DNA from: Actinoplanes sp. DH11
GTDB taxonomy: Bacteria; Actinomycetota; Actinomycetes; Mycobacteriales; Micromonosporaceae
Assembly: GCF_020873875.1 (NCBI RefSeq)
Contig: NZ_JAHWGU010000006.1
Location: forward strand, 248,001 to 312,000
Length of the DNA stretch: 64,000 nucleotides
Reading direction: 5' to 3'
The stretch's first letter is position 1. Each line of letters opens with the position of its first letter. The translations under genes were made by a program, and so were the position numbers. Under the pieces are notes generated by a model, which saw only the letters and a program-made list of their open reading frames with translations, ran no database searches and was not told where the DNA came from. Of the stretch, positions 24,191 through 33,964 are shown piece after piece.

Positions 24191-25184
24191 TATGCGGATC
24201 GTGGCAGCCGTACTGGTGCTGCTCGCTGCCGGTGTGGTGGCGGTTCTGGCAGGCAACGACTACCGGCTGACGGAGACGAGAACGACCGTCCCGGTGCCCG
24301 GCGGCAGCCTCGACGCGGTGCTCGCCGGGCCCGCCGGCGGCACCGCTCGCGGCCTGGTCGTGATGATCCACGGAGACGGCCCGGTCGAGGCCACCCACGA
24401 CGGGCTCTACCGGCCGTGGTTCGAGGCCGCCGCCGACGCGGGGTTCGTCACGCTGTCCTGGAGCAAACCCGGCGTCGGCGCGTCCACCGGCGACTGGCTG
24501 GCACAGAGCATGGCGGACCGCGCCGCCGAGGCGTCGGCCGTCATCGACTGGGCCCGCGGCCGGCCGGACGTGCCCACCGGCCCGGTGGTGCTGTGGGGCG
24601 CCAGCCAGGCCGGCTGGGTGCTGCCCGAGGTCGCCGCCCGCCGGGACGACATCGCCGCGGTCGTCGCGGTGAGCCCGGCCGTCAACTGGCTGCGGCAGGG
24701 CCGGTTCAACCTGCTGGCCGAACTCGACCACGCCGGCGCCGGCGCCGCCGAACGGGACCGGGCCGTCGCCGTCAGCGACCGGACCCGGCGGCTGCTGGCC
24801 GAGGGGGCGAGCTACCGGACCTACGTGGACACCGCCGGGGACCCGCAGCCGATGAGTGCCGGGCGGTGGGCCTTCGTGCTGCGCAACCACACCGCCGACG
24901 CCACGGCGGGCCTGCGGGCGATGGGCCGGCGGGGCGTCCCGGTGCTGCTGATGCTGGGCGAGCACGACCGCAACGTCGACATCGCCGAGACCGAGGCCGC
25001 GTACCGGCAGGCGCTGGGCCCGGCGGTGCGCGTCGAGCACTTCGACGCGGCCCACTCGATGGCGGCGCCGGTGATGGAGGACTCCCGGGTGGCCGGCTTC
25101 GTCACGGCGCTCTTCCGGCCACGCGCCCTGCTGGCGGACGGCGTCCTCGGCACCTATCGGGCCTACCTGGAGGCCCGGCCGTGA
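24174..25184 (+). CDS. membrane-anchored or secreted alpha/beta hydrolase
   Basis: A 336-residue serine hydrolase. N-terminal basic-hydrophobic segment (MRKKIGMRIVAAVLVLLAAG) acts as a signal peptide or anchor. Hydrolase core: oxyanion strand LVVMIHGDGPVEA, nucleophile elbow WGASQAGW, then VLLMLGEHDRNVD (acid) and HFDAAHSM (His). Such proteins are exported esterases or peptidases; substrate unknown. GTG 24174 is taken because of the leaderless -10; ATG 24192 is an alternative that removes the first six residues. It may belong to the PaaX regulon. Confidence 0.83.
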   Translation: MRKKIGMRIVAAVLVLLAAGVVAVLAGNDYRLTETRTTVPVPGGSLDAVLAGPAGGTARGLVVMIHGDGPVEATHDGLYRPWFEAAADAGFVTLSWSKPGVGASTGDWLAQSMADRAAEASAVIDWARGRPDVPTGPVVLWGASQAGWVLPEVAARRDDIAAVVAVSPAVNWLRQGRFNLLAELDHAGAGAAERDRAVAVSDRTRRLLAEGASYRTYVDTAGDPQPMSAGRWAFVLRNHTADATAGLRAMGRRGVPVLLMLGEHDRNVDIAETEAAYRQALGPAVRVEHFDAAHSMAAPVMEDSRVAGFVTALFRPRALLADGVLGTYRAYLEARP

Positions 25185-25331
25185 TCCATCGCACCGGTGG
25201 CGGACGATGCGTCCGGGCTCGGCGACGCCGGCACATCGACCGATCGGTGGATCGGGGCGTGGTGGCGGTGGATGCGGGTGGCCGGTGCAACGGTTGATTC
25301 GGTGCCGGCGGCGCGACAACAGGCTGTAGTC

Positions 25332-26519
25332 ATGACACCCATCGCCGCACACGCACCGGCCGGGCCGGTGCACACCGGACAGCGGGCCCTCGCCCCCGAC
25401 CTCGCGCGAGGCCTCATGCTGGCCCTGATCGCGCTCGCCAACTCCGTCATCTACCTCTACGGCCGGCCGTACGGCTTCCGCCAGCACATCGTCGAGAGCG
25501 GCCTCACCGACCGGATCGTCAGTGTGCTCACCGTGACCCTGGTGGACGCGCGGGCGTACCCGTTGTTCGCCGCCCTCTTCGCGTACGGCATGGTCCAGAT
25601 CTTCCGTCGGCAGACCACCGCCGGCCTGCCCGCGGACCAGGCCAGGCGGCTGCTGAGGCGGCGCAGCCGCTGGCTGATCGTGTTCGGTCTCGTGCACGCG
25701 CTGCTGCTGTTCCCCGGCGACATCCTCGGGCTGTACGGCCTGGTCGGCCTGATCCTGGCCGGCGTGCTCGGCGCCTCGGACCGCAAGCTCCTGACCGCCG
25801 CCGGCCTGTGGCTGGTGCTCGTCGCGGTCGTGCAGGGCGCGGCATACGCGATGCCGTCGACGGGGGAGCGCACCTTCTTCTGGTCGTTCGAGACCGCTGA
25901 TCCGTTCCGGGCCCTGCTGTTGCACCCGCTGGAATGGCTGATGACGCCGTTCGGGGTGCTCGGGGTCGGCACCGCCGTGCTGGTCGGCGTCTGGGCGGCG
26001 CGCCGCGGCATCCTTACCGACCCCGGCGCGCACCGGCCGCTGCTGGCCCGGACCGCGGTCGTCGGCCTGGTCGTCGCGGTGGCCGGTGGGCTGCCGTCGG
26101 GACTGGCGGCCGGTCACTTCTGGACACCCGGATCGGCGTGGGGAATCTCCGCGCTGCACGCGGTGACGGGTGTCGCGGGCGGGCTGGGGTACGCGGCGCT
26201 GATCGGCCTGGTCGCGCTCCGGGCCGGCGACCGGCCGGGTCCGGTCGTGCGGGCGCTGGCGGCCCTCGGGCAGCGGTCGCTCACCTTCTACCTGGTGCAG
26301 TCGGTGGTGTTCGTGGCGCTGCTGATGCCGTACACCCTCGGTCTGGGCGCCTGGCTCGGCACCGCCGAGGTGGCCCTGCTGGCTCTCGGGACGTGGCTGG
26401 TGTCGGTGCTGCTCGCCGAGGTGATGCGGCGGCGCGGCCGGCGTGGCCCGGCGGAGGTGCTGCTGCGGCGGCTGACCTACCGCCCGGCGGGAAGCGGGCC
26501 GGGGAAGATGGGGGAGTGA
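25332..26519 (+). CDS. DUF418-domain membrane protein (second copy)
   Basis: A 395-residue multi-pass membrane protein of the DUF418 family: QRALAPDLARGLMLALIALA at the N terminus, RAYPLFAALFAYGMVQIFRR as the conserved second block, about nine further hydrophobic helices and a final basic tail. Function unknown; acyltransferase-like transport or lipid modification has been suggested for relatives. It starts a three-gene operon: its stop overlaps the GTG of a histidine kinase, which overlaps a response regulator. Being cotranscribed with its own two-component system suggests it is sensed, or needed for sensing. Confidence 0.88.
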   Translation: MTPIAAHAPAGPVHTGQRALAPDLARGLMLALIALANSVIYLYGRPYGFRQHIVESGLTDRIVSVLTVTLVDARAYPLFAALFAYGMVQIFRRQTTAGLPADQARRLLRRRSRWLIVFGLVHALLLFPGDILGLYGLVGLILAGVLGASDRKLLTAAGLWLVLVAVVQGAAYAMPSTGERTFFWSFETADPFRALLLHPLEWLMTPFGVLGVGTAVLVGVWAARRGILTDPGAHRPLLARTAVVGLVVAVAGGLPSGLAAGHFWTPGSAWGISALHAVTGVAGGLGYAALIGLVALRAGDRPGPVVRALAALGQRSLTFYLVQSVVFVALLMPYTLGLGAWLGTAEVALLALGTWLVSVLLAEVMRRRGRRGPAEVLLRRLTYRPAGSGPGKMGE

Positions 26520-27703
26520 CGTCGGTGGAGGAGCAGCTGGGGCGCGAGCGCGAACACCGCTGGAACCTGGCGTGGGCGCTCGCCCCCCTGGGTCTGCTGA
26601 TCGTCGTCTGTGGGGTGTCGGTCGCCACCGACGGCCCGGATCCGGTCGCCCTGGCCGGCGCCGCGGTGCTCGGGGTGTGGCACTGGTGGTTCGTCCTGGC
26701 ACACCCGCATCGGTGGGATCGATGGAGCTGGGTCAACGGTGTCTACTTCGCCGGCGTGCTCGCCCTCACCACCCTGCTGCTCACCCGCAGCGACGCGTTC
26801 CTGCTGTTCAGCCCGGCCTGCTTCGTCCTGGCGTTCGTGGCGCTGCCGGGCTGGCGGGCCTACCTCGGTGTGGTCGCGGCGACCGTGCCGCCGCTGCTCG
26901 CCGACGGCGCCGACCTCAGGGAGGTGCTCACCGCCTTCGGGGTGGTGGCGCCGCTCGCGGCCCTGTTCGGCACGATGGTCCGGGCGATGGAGCGGGAGGC
27001 GATCCGGCGGCGCGAGACCAACAGTGAGCTCGTCGCGATGGCCGCGGAGAACGCCCGGCTGCAGGAGTTGCTGCTGGTGCGGGCCAGGGAGGCCGGTGTC
27101 GCCGAGGAGCGGGCGCGGATGGCCCGGGAGATCCACGACACCGTGGCGCAGGGATTGACAGGCATCGTCACGCAACTCGAGGCCGTCGGGGAACTGCCCG
27201 CACCGGACGCCCGGATGCGGCTCGACACCGCCCGTACGCTGGCTCGTACCAGCCTGGACGAGGTGCGCCGCTCGATCGACGCGCTGCGACCGGGTCCGTT
27301 GCAGGGTGCGCGGCTCGGCGACGCGGTGCGGCAGGCCGCGGCGGGCTGGACGGCACAGTACGGGGTGCCGGCGCAGGTCACGGTGACCGGGACGCCGGTG
27401 CCGCTGCACTCGGAGGTCGAGGTGACGCTGCTGCGGGCGGCCCAGGAGGCGTTGTCGAACGCCGGCCGGCACGCGCACGCCCGGCACGTGCACCTCACCC
27501 TGTCGTACATGGAGGATGTGCTGGTGCTCGACGTGCGTGACGACGGGACCGGGTTCGTGGCGGGGGCGGACACCGGCGGGTTCGGGCTGACCGCGCTGCG
27601 CCAGCGGGCCGCCGCGCTGAACGGCTCGGTCGACGTCGAGTCGGCGCCGGGCGCCGGCACCGTCCTCAGCGTGACCGTGCCGGTGATCGGGGCGGACCGG
27701 TGA
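26516..27703 (+). CDS. sensor histidine kinase (HisKA_3)
   Basis: A 395-residue kinase with four or five N-terminal transmembrane helices (residues ~15-160), a coiled-coil linker (NSELVAMAAENARLQELLLV), the phospho-acceptor helix ARMAREIHDTVAQGLTGIV and an HATPase domain (LLRAAQEALSNAGRHAHARH; N box; DVRDDGTGFVAG; GFGLTALRQRAAALNGSV). The GTG overlaps the DUF418 stop (GTGA), preceded by GGGGAAGATGGGGGA. Its own stop overlaps the response-regulator GTG by 4 bp. The signal is probably membrane-related; no extracellular sensor domain is present. Confidence 0.92.
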   Translation: MTSVEEQLGREREHRWNLAWALAPLGLLIVVCGVSVATDGPDPVALAGAAVLGVWHWWFVLAHPHRWDRWSWVNGVYFAGVLALTTLLLTRSDAFLLFSPACFVLAFVALPGWRAYLGVVAATVPPLLADGADLREVLTAFGVVAPLAALFGTMVRAMEREAIRRRETNSELVAMAAENARLQELLLVRAREAGVAEERARMAREIHDTVAQGLTGIVTQLEAVGELPAPDARMRLDTARTLARTSLDEVRRSIDALRPGPLQGARLGDAVRQAAAGWTAQYGVPAQVTVTGTPVPLHSEVEVTLLRAAQEALSNAGRHAHARHVHLTLSYMEDVLVLDVRDDGTGFVAGADTGGFGLTALRQRAAALNGSVDVESAPGAGTVLSVTVPVIGADR

Positions 27704-28332
27704 CGGCGTTGCGGCTCGTCGTCGTGGACGACCATCCGGTGGTGCGCGACGGGCTGCGCGGCATGCTCGGCACCCAGTCCGACTTCACCGTGGTGGGTGA
27801 GGCGGCCGGTGGCGTGGAGGCGCTGACCGTCGTGGACGCGCTGCGCCCGGATGTGGTGCTGACCGACCTGCGGATGCCCGGACCCAGCGGTGGCGCCCTG
27901 ATCCGGCTGCTGCTGGAACGTGTCCCGGCGACCCGCATCCTGGTGCTGACCACGCACGACACCGATGCCGACGTGCTGCCGGCGATCGAGGCGGGCGCGA
28001 TCGGTTACCTGCTCAAGGACGCGCCACGCGACGAGTTGTTCCGGGCGGTGCGGGCGGCGGCGCGCGGTGAGTCGGTGCTGTCGCCGTCGGTGGCGGCGCT
28101 GCTGCTGTCCCGGGTGCGCCCGGCCGGGCCCACCACGGCGTCGCCGCTGAGCGGGCGCGAGCGGGAGGTGCTGTCCCTCGTCGCGCAGGGCCGCACCAAT
28201 CGGGAGACGGCGGCGGCGTTGCACATCAGCGAGGCCACGGTGAAGACGCACCTGCTGCACATCTACGCCAAGCTGGAGGTTCCGGACCGGGCCTCGGCGG
28301 TGTCGGCAGCGCATCGGCGCGGAATTCTCTGA
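27700..28332 (+). CDS. NarL/LuxR-type response regulator
   Basis: A 210-residue response regulator paired with the preceding kinase. Receiver: LVVVDDHPVVRDGL (acidic pair), PDVVLTDLRMPG (phospho-Asp), VLTTHDTDADV and LLKDAPRDEL. LuxR DNA-binding domain: LSGREREVLSLVAQGRTNRE then HISEATVKTHLLHIYAKLEV. GTG start, 4 bp overlap with the kinase. A short hairpin 17 bp after the stop closes the operon. Confidence 0.93.
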   Translation: MTALRLVVVDDHPVVRDGLRGMLGTQSDFTVVGEAAGGVEALTVVDALRPDVVLTDLRMPGPSGGALIRLLLERVPATRILVLTTHDTDADVLPAIEAGAIGYLLKDAPRDELFRAVRAAARGESVLSPSVAALLLSRVRPAGPTTASPLSGREREVLSLVAQGRTNRETAAALHISEATVKTHLLHIYAKLEVPDRASAVSAAHRRGIL

Positions 28333-28348
28333 CCTGTCCGGCTCGCTG

Positions 28349-28365
28349 TTTCCCGGTGCGGGAAA
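28349..28365 (+). terminator. hairpin terminator after the DUF418/two-component operon
   Basis: TTTCCCG-GTG-CGGGAAA, a perfect 7 bp stem with a 3 nt loop, 17 bp after the response-regulator stop. No long T-run, as usual for high-GC actinobacteria. Confidence 0.5.
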
Positions 28366-28398
28366 ACCGTAACGGGAGGCTGTCGACAAACGCCGCTC

Positions 28399-29863
<1,465 letters not shown>

Positions 29864-29882
29864 GCGCGTCGCCGGTCCCGGG

Positions 29883-29913
29883 TGCCCCGGCCCGCTCCCC
29901 GCGGGCCGGGGCA
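29883..29913 (+). terminator. strong GC hairpin terminator after the xylanase gene
   Basis: TGCCCCGGCCCGC (29883-29895), loop TCCCC, then the perfect complement (29901-29913): a 13 bp stem 20 bp after the stop codon. It separates the xylanase transcript from the sigma-factor gene. Confidence 0.75.
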
Positions 29914-30072
29914 CACCCGTTTCGGCAATTGATTTCCGGGGCGCCGGACAAACGACCGTACGCATCATTGTCGAGCGCGAATTCCGTACCCGATGAAAGG
30001 CCAATCTCTCCGCTCTGTTTCGCGATTGTTGCCGGTAGCATCGGTGCACGTCGAAAGGGAAGGGCGGGGCGT

Positions 30073-31560
30073 GTGGAGGCGTGGGTGTCGACGGGTGGCA
30101 GCGGGGCCGGACGCCACGCCCGTCTGGGAGACTCCGGCGGGCCCGGCGCCGTAACAGAAAATCGCGGCGAACTGACCGATCTGGTCCTCGCGGCCCGCGC
30201 CGGTGACCGCCGTGCCGCGGAGGCGCTGATGGCCGCCCACCTGCCGATGCTCTACCGCATCGTGGGCCGGGCGCTGGAGGGACACGCCGATGTGGACGAC
30301 GTCGTCCAGGAGACGGTGCTCCGGGCGCATCGGGACCTGCCCGCGCTGCGCACCCCGGCCAGCTTCCGGTCCTGGCTGGTCGCCATCGCGATGCGCCAGA
30401 TCAGCAGCCGGCTGCGGTCGTGGCAGCTGGACCGGGACCGGACCACCTCGCTCGACGACGCCACCCACATCCCGGACCCGGACGCCGAGTTCGCCGACGT
30501 CACGATCCTGCGGCTGGGGCTGTCCGCGCAGCGCCGGCACGTCGCGCAGGCCGCCCGCTGGCTCGACCCCGACGACCAGGAACTGGTCGGGTTGTGGTGG
30601 CAGGAGCTGACCGGCCGGCTCGACCGGGCCGAGGTGGTGGCGGCGCTCGGGATCGGTTCGGCGCACGCGCGCGTGCGGATCCAGCGGATGCGCCACCAGC
30701 TCGAACTGGGGCGGCACCTGGTGGCCGCGCTCGAGGCCGAGCCGATGTGCCCCGAACTGGAGGCGCTGACCGCGGGCTGGAACGGCATGCCGGACACCCG
30801 GTGGCGCAAGCGGTTCGCCCGGCACCTGCGCGACTGCGAGCGGTGCGGGCCGCTGCGCTCCGGGCTCGTCCCCGTGGAGCGCCTGGTGCTCGGCAGCTCG
30901 CTGGTGCTGCTGCCGGCGGCCGGGGTGCTCGGTGCGGGAAAGGTCGCCGGGGTGCTCGGCGGCGGTGCGGGCACGGCGGCCGAGGTGCTCGGCGCCGGCA
31001 AGGCCGCCGGCGCGGGATGGATCAGCAAGGCCGCGGGTCTCAAGGCCGCAGCGGTCGTCGCGATCGGCGCCGCCGTCTCCGGTGGGGTGTTCCTGGCCCA
31101 GCCCGAGGCGCCGCACGCGTCGCAGCCGGCGGTCTCGGCGAGCCCGGCGGGGTCCGTGCCGCTCGGCCCGGCCACACTCCGCCCGGCCGCGTCCACCGGG
31201 CAGGTCGTCGCGCTGGACGCGGAATACCTGGTCGTTGCCGCCGGTGTCCCGGCGGTCGCCGTGACGGTGGTCCCCGGGATCGCCGACAGCCGCTGCGTCT
31301 CGATGCGCGCCACCGACGGCCGGTACGTGCGGCACGCCTCCTTCCAGCTCCAGCTCAGCAGGCCGGAGACCGGCCGGCTGTTCCGGCAGGACGCCACCTT
31401 CTGTGCCCGGCCCGGCGCGGCCGCCGGCACCGTCCGGTTCACCTCGTCGAACTATCCGGACCGGTTCGTGCGGGTTCGCGGCGGGCAGTTGCGGCTGGAT
31501 CCGCAGGAGAGCGGAACCGGGTACGTGGCGGAGTCCACCTTCGTGCTCGCCGGAGCATGA
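30073..31560 (+). CDS. ECF sigma factor fused to zinc-binding segment, TM helix and extracellular AbfB sugar-binding domain
   Basis: A 495-residue one-protein signalling device. Sigma region 2 (~35-105): LPMLYRIVGRALEGHADVDD then VVQETVLRAHRDLPAL and FRSWLVAIAMRQISSRLR. Sigma region 4 (~165-215): LVGLWWQELTGRLDRAEVVA and GIGSAHARVRIQRMRHQLEL. Next a HxxxCxxC motif (HLRDCERC, His251-Cys255-Cys258) like zinc-binding anti-sigma domains, Gly/Ala repeats (VLGAGKxAG), one transmembrane helix (~326-346) and, outside, an AbfB/CBM42-like beta-trefoil (~380-495) with two DATF/ESTF-type repeats (LFRQDATF, VAESTFVL) and SSNYPDRFVRVRGGQLRLD. AbfB domains bind arabinofuranose side chains. Inferred role: sense arabinoxylan and redirect RNA polymerase. 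Start GTG after GGGAAGGGCGGGG; other GTGs are possible. Confidence 0.82.
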   Translation: MEAWVSTGGSGAGRHARLGDSGGPGAVTENRGELTDLVLAARAGDRRAAEALMAAHLPMLYRIVGRALEGHADVDDVVQETVLRAHRDLPALRTPASFRSWLVAIAMRQISSRLRSWQLDRDRTTSLDDATHIPDPDAEFADVTILRLGLSAQRRHVAQAARWLDPDDQELVGLWWQELTGRLDRAEVVAALGIGSAHARVRIQRMRHQLELGRHLVAALEAEPMCPELEALTAGWNGMPDTRWRKRFARHLRDCERCGPLRSGLVPVERLVLGSSLVLLPAAGVLGAGKVAGVLGGGAGTAAEVLGAGKAAGAGWISKAAGLKAAAVVAIGAAVSGGVFLAQPEAPHASQPAVSASPAGSVPLGPATLRPAASTGQVVALDAEYLVVAAGVPAVAVTVVPGIADSRCVSMRATDGRYVRHASFQLQLSRPETGRLFRQDATFCARPGAAAGTVRFTSSNYPDRFVRVRGGQLRLDPQESGTGYVAESTFVLAGA

Positions 31561-31592
31561 CGCCGCTGGATGAACCGTGGTAGATATTTGCG

Positions 31593-32900
31593 ATGACCGA
31601 TACCGGGGCGTCCGCCGCCCGCCTGGCCCGCGGCGTCGCCGCCTCCATCGCCCTGGTCGGCGCCCTCGCCGCCACCGGCGCCGCGACGCCCGCGGCCGCG
31701 GCGGCCGGTCCGGCGGTCCGCGGTGAGCTGCTGCCGATTCCCGCGGTCGCGCCGGGGGAGCAGCACGCCGTCAGCGCCGTCGACGTGTCGCCGCTCGGTG
31801 TCGTCGCCGGCACCGCACGGGTCACCCGGATCGGCCCGGACGGCACCATCGAATCCCTGGTCGAGACGCCCTACCGGTGGGCGAGGCTGCCCCGGGCCGG
31901 CTGGCAGCGGCAGCGGCTCGCCCTGCCGGCCGGCGCCACCTCCGGCAGCGTCAGCGGCCTCACCGACCTCGGCGAGCCGGCCGGCAAGGTCACCCTGGAC
32001 GGGGTCACCCGGGCGGCACGCTGGTCACTCGACGGCCGGCACGCCACGCTGATCGGCGAGGCGCGCAGCGAGGCCGGCGCGGTCGGGCCGCGCGGCACCT
32101 GGGGGGTGGCGACGGCCGGCCCCGAGGTGATCTCCGGGCAGGCCGAGCTGGTGAGCCGGGCCGGCGTACGCACGCCGCTGAGCGGGACACCGGAACTCGA
32201 CGCCGGATACCGCCGGTACGTCGTCTCCATCGGCGCGTCCGGCACCGCCCTGGTCTCCGTCTTCACGGGTGTCGGGCAGGGCACCACGGCCAAGCCGGTG
32301 CTCTGGCACGACGGCGCCACGGTCCAGCTGCCGGTCTTCGGCACCGCGTACCTCGGGCCCGCCTGCGTCTCCCGGGTGCAGGCCGACGGCAGCGTGGTGG
32401 CCAGCGGGTACAGCCTCACCGCCGGGGTGCCCCGATACATCGTGATGCGGCACGTCGGCGGTGTGCCCGGCACTGACGTCGTTCTCTCCCAGGCCACGCA
32501 GGGCCAGCCGGTCGGCGGCCTGATCTGCACCTACGGCCAGACCGTCAACAACCTCGCCGCCGACGGCGGTGTCGCCGGCTTCTTGACCGACGCCGGCGGC
32601 AACCGGACCGCGGCTTACTGGAACGCCGCGAACCAGGTCACGACCGTGTCGCTGGCGGACGGCGAACGCGCCGCGAGCGGGGTGGCAGCGGCCCGCGGCG
32701 GCCGGATGGTGATCCTTGCCGAGACCGGTGACGGCGGCAACCGGATGACGCTCTGGCGCAACGGTACGCGGACGCCGCTGCCCGCACCCGCGGGCTGGAA
32801 CGTCCGGTCGGTGGTGGAGCTGACCGACGCCGGCCTGCTGATCGCCAACGTGCAGGACGCCGCCGGCACGATCCGCCCCGCCGCCTGGAACCTCGGATAG
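31593..32900 (+). CDS. secreted protein of unknown function, beta-repeat rich
   Basis: A 435-residue exported protein. N-terminal signal peptide (LARGVAASIALVGALAATGA, cleavage near AAAAAGP). The mature part consists of repeated short beta strands with the pattern 'G..G..AARW..DGRHATLIGEA' and 'GGNRTAAYWNAANQ', resembling HAF/propeller-type repeat proteins. No catalytic motif is recognised. Lacks a Shine-Dalgarno; an AT-rich TAGATATT lies just upstream of ATG, suggesting a leaderless start. It follows the AbfB sigma factor by 32 bp and could be one of its outputs (inference). Confidence 0.72.
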   Translation: MTDTGASAARLARGVAASIALVGALAATGAATPAAAAAGPAVRGELLPIPAVAPGEQHAVSAVDVSPLGVVAGTARVTRIGPDGTIESLVETPYRWARLPRAGWQRQRLALPAGATSGSVSGLTDLGEPAGKVTLDGVTRAARWSLDGRHATLIGEARSEAGAVGPRGTWGVATAGPEVISGQAELVSRAGVRTPLSGTPELDAGYRRYVVSIGASGTALVSVFTGVGQGTTAKPVLWHDGATVQLPVFGTAYLGPACVSRVQADGSVVASGYSLTAGVPRYIVMRHVGGVPGTDVVLSQATQGQPVGGLICTYGQTVNNLAADGGVAGFLTDAGGNRTAAYWNAANQVTTVSLADGERAASGVAAARGGRMVILAETGDGGNRMTLWRNGTRTPLPAPAGWNVRSVVELTDAGLLIANVQDAAGTIRPAAWNLG

Positions 32901-32907
32901 CGGGGGC

Positions 32908-33816
32908 TCACTCCCGGGCGGCGTCCGGGCCGGCTGCCGGCCGGTTGTCGGCGGCCAGCCAGAGCCAGACCAGGAACGCGATCGACACGACCGCGGCGAT
33001 GCCGGCCGCGCCGGTCAGGAAGGTGAGCCGGCTCGGCTCCGGCGTGGTCACCATCGCCTCGGACGTCTTGCCGAGCAGCAGCCCCAGCACCGTGACGGGC
33101 GTCGTGACCGCCGCGGTGACCAGCAGCGGCAGCGTGGTGAGCCGGCTCGGGCGGCCGGGCCGGGTCCGTCTGCGCCAGCGCAGCAGACGATCGACGAGTA
33201 CCACGAACGCGCCCCAGCCCAGCACGATCAGCAGGGCGGCGATCGCGTCGCTGGGCCGGTGCCAGCGCGCCCACACGGTGCCGATCGCGATGACCGCGGT
33301 GTAGCCGGCACCGGCCAGGGCGGCCGTGCCGCGTACCGCTTCGGGCAGGACCAGCACCAGGGCGAAGGCCACCGACGCGGCCGCCGTGGTGTGGCCGCTG
33401 GGCAGCGAGTTCGGGTAGTCCAGGCCGTCGAACGGCGGTCGTTGCAACCGGTCCTTGAGGATCTGGGTGGTGCCGTTCGCGGCCAGCACCAGGACCGCGG
33501 CCGCGAGCGCCAGGTCGGGTCGCCGGCGGATCACCCCGACGGCGGCGGCGACGACGCAGACCAGCACGAGGCTGGTCAGGGTGGTGGCATCGAGCGTACG
33601 GCTGAGCAGCTGCTCCACCCGTGCGTGATGGACGTCGGTGCCCAGCATGGCGGCGGTGTCCAGCCACTGCCCGGAGATGGTGCGGACGAACACGTGGATG
33701 GTCGCCAGCGTGCCCAGGGCGGCGAGCACCCCGGCGAGCAACGGTGCCAGCAGGTGACCGGCGCCGGGTCGCCGGACGGTGGGGTCGCGCACGTCCTCAG
33801 TCCTCAGCATGGTCAT
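32908..33816 (-). CDS. PAP2-family membrane phosphatase
   Basis: A 302-residue membrane phosphatase of the PAP2 (phosphatidic acid phosphatase type 2) superfamily, acting on lipid phosphates such as undecaprenyl pyrophosphate or phosphatidic acid. The three signature motifs are present: KDRLQRPPFD (KxxxxxxRP-like), SLPSGHTT (PSGH) and ARWHRPSD (third motif, His and Asp retained; the usual Ser-Arg start is replaced by Ala-Arg). About eight hydrophobic helices. The start MTMLRTEDVRDP has GGAGG 10 nt upstream; a longer ORF to 33870 is less supported. Convergent with the secreted-protein gene, 7 bp between stops. Confidence 0.87.
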   Translation of the reverse strand: MTMLRTEDVRDPTVRRPGAGHLLAPLLAGVLAALGTLATIHVFVRTISGQWLDTAAMLGTDVHHARVEQLLSRTLDATTLTSLVLVCVVAAAVGVIRRRPDLALAAAVLVLAANGTTQILKDRLQRPPFDGLDYPNSLPSGHTTAAASVAFALVLVLPEAVRGTAALAGAGYTAVIAIGTVWARWHRPSDAIAALLIVLGWGAFVVLVDRLLRWRRRTRPGRPSRLTTLPLLVTAAVTTPVTVLGLLLGKTSEAMVTTPEPSRLTFLTGAAGIAAVVSIAFLVWLWLAADNRPAAGPDAARE

Positions 33817-33964
33817 ACGTGGCCGGCCTCCAAGCGTTGGCGCGTGACTGAGCGTAAGGTTCGCGGTCAAGCCGGGGATTGTCGTACCCGCGCTCTACAT
33901 TCTCCGGCATGTTCTCGCTTCCGGTGCACAACCTCATCGATCACCGCGCAGTGACGGTCGGCCC

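Noticed and set aside
23979..26702. 907-codon open frame on the minus strand
   Set aside because: Antisense to the alpha/beta hydrolase and DUF418 genes, low-complexity composition; the plus-strand genes have clear motifs.
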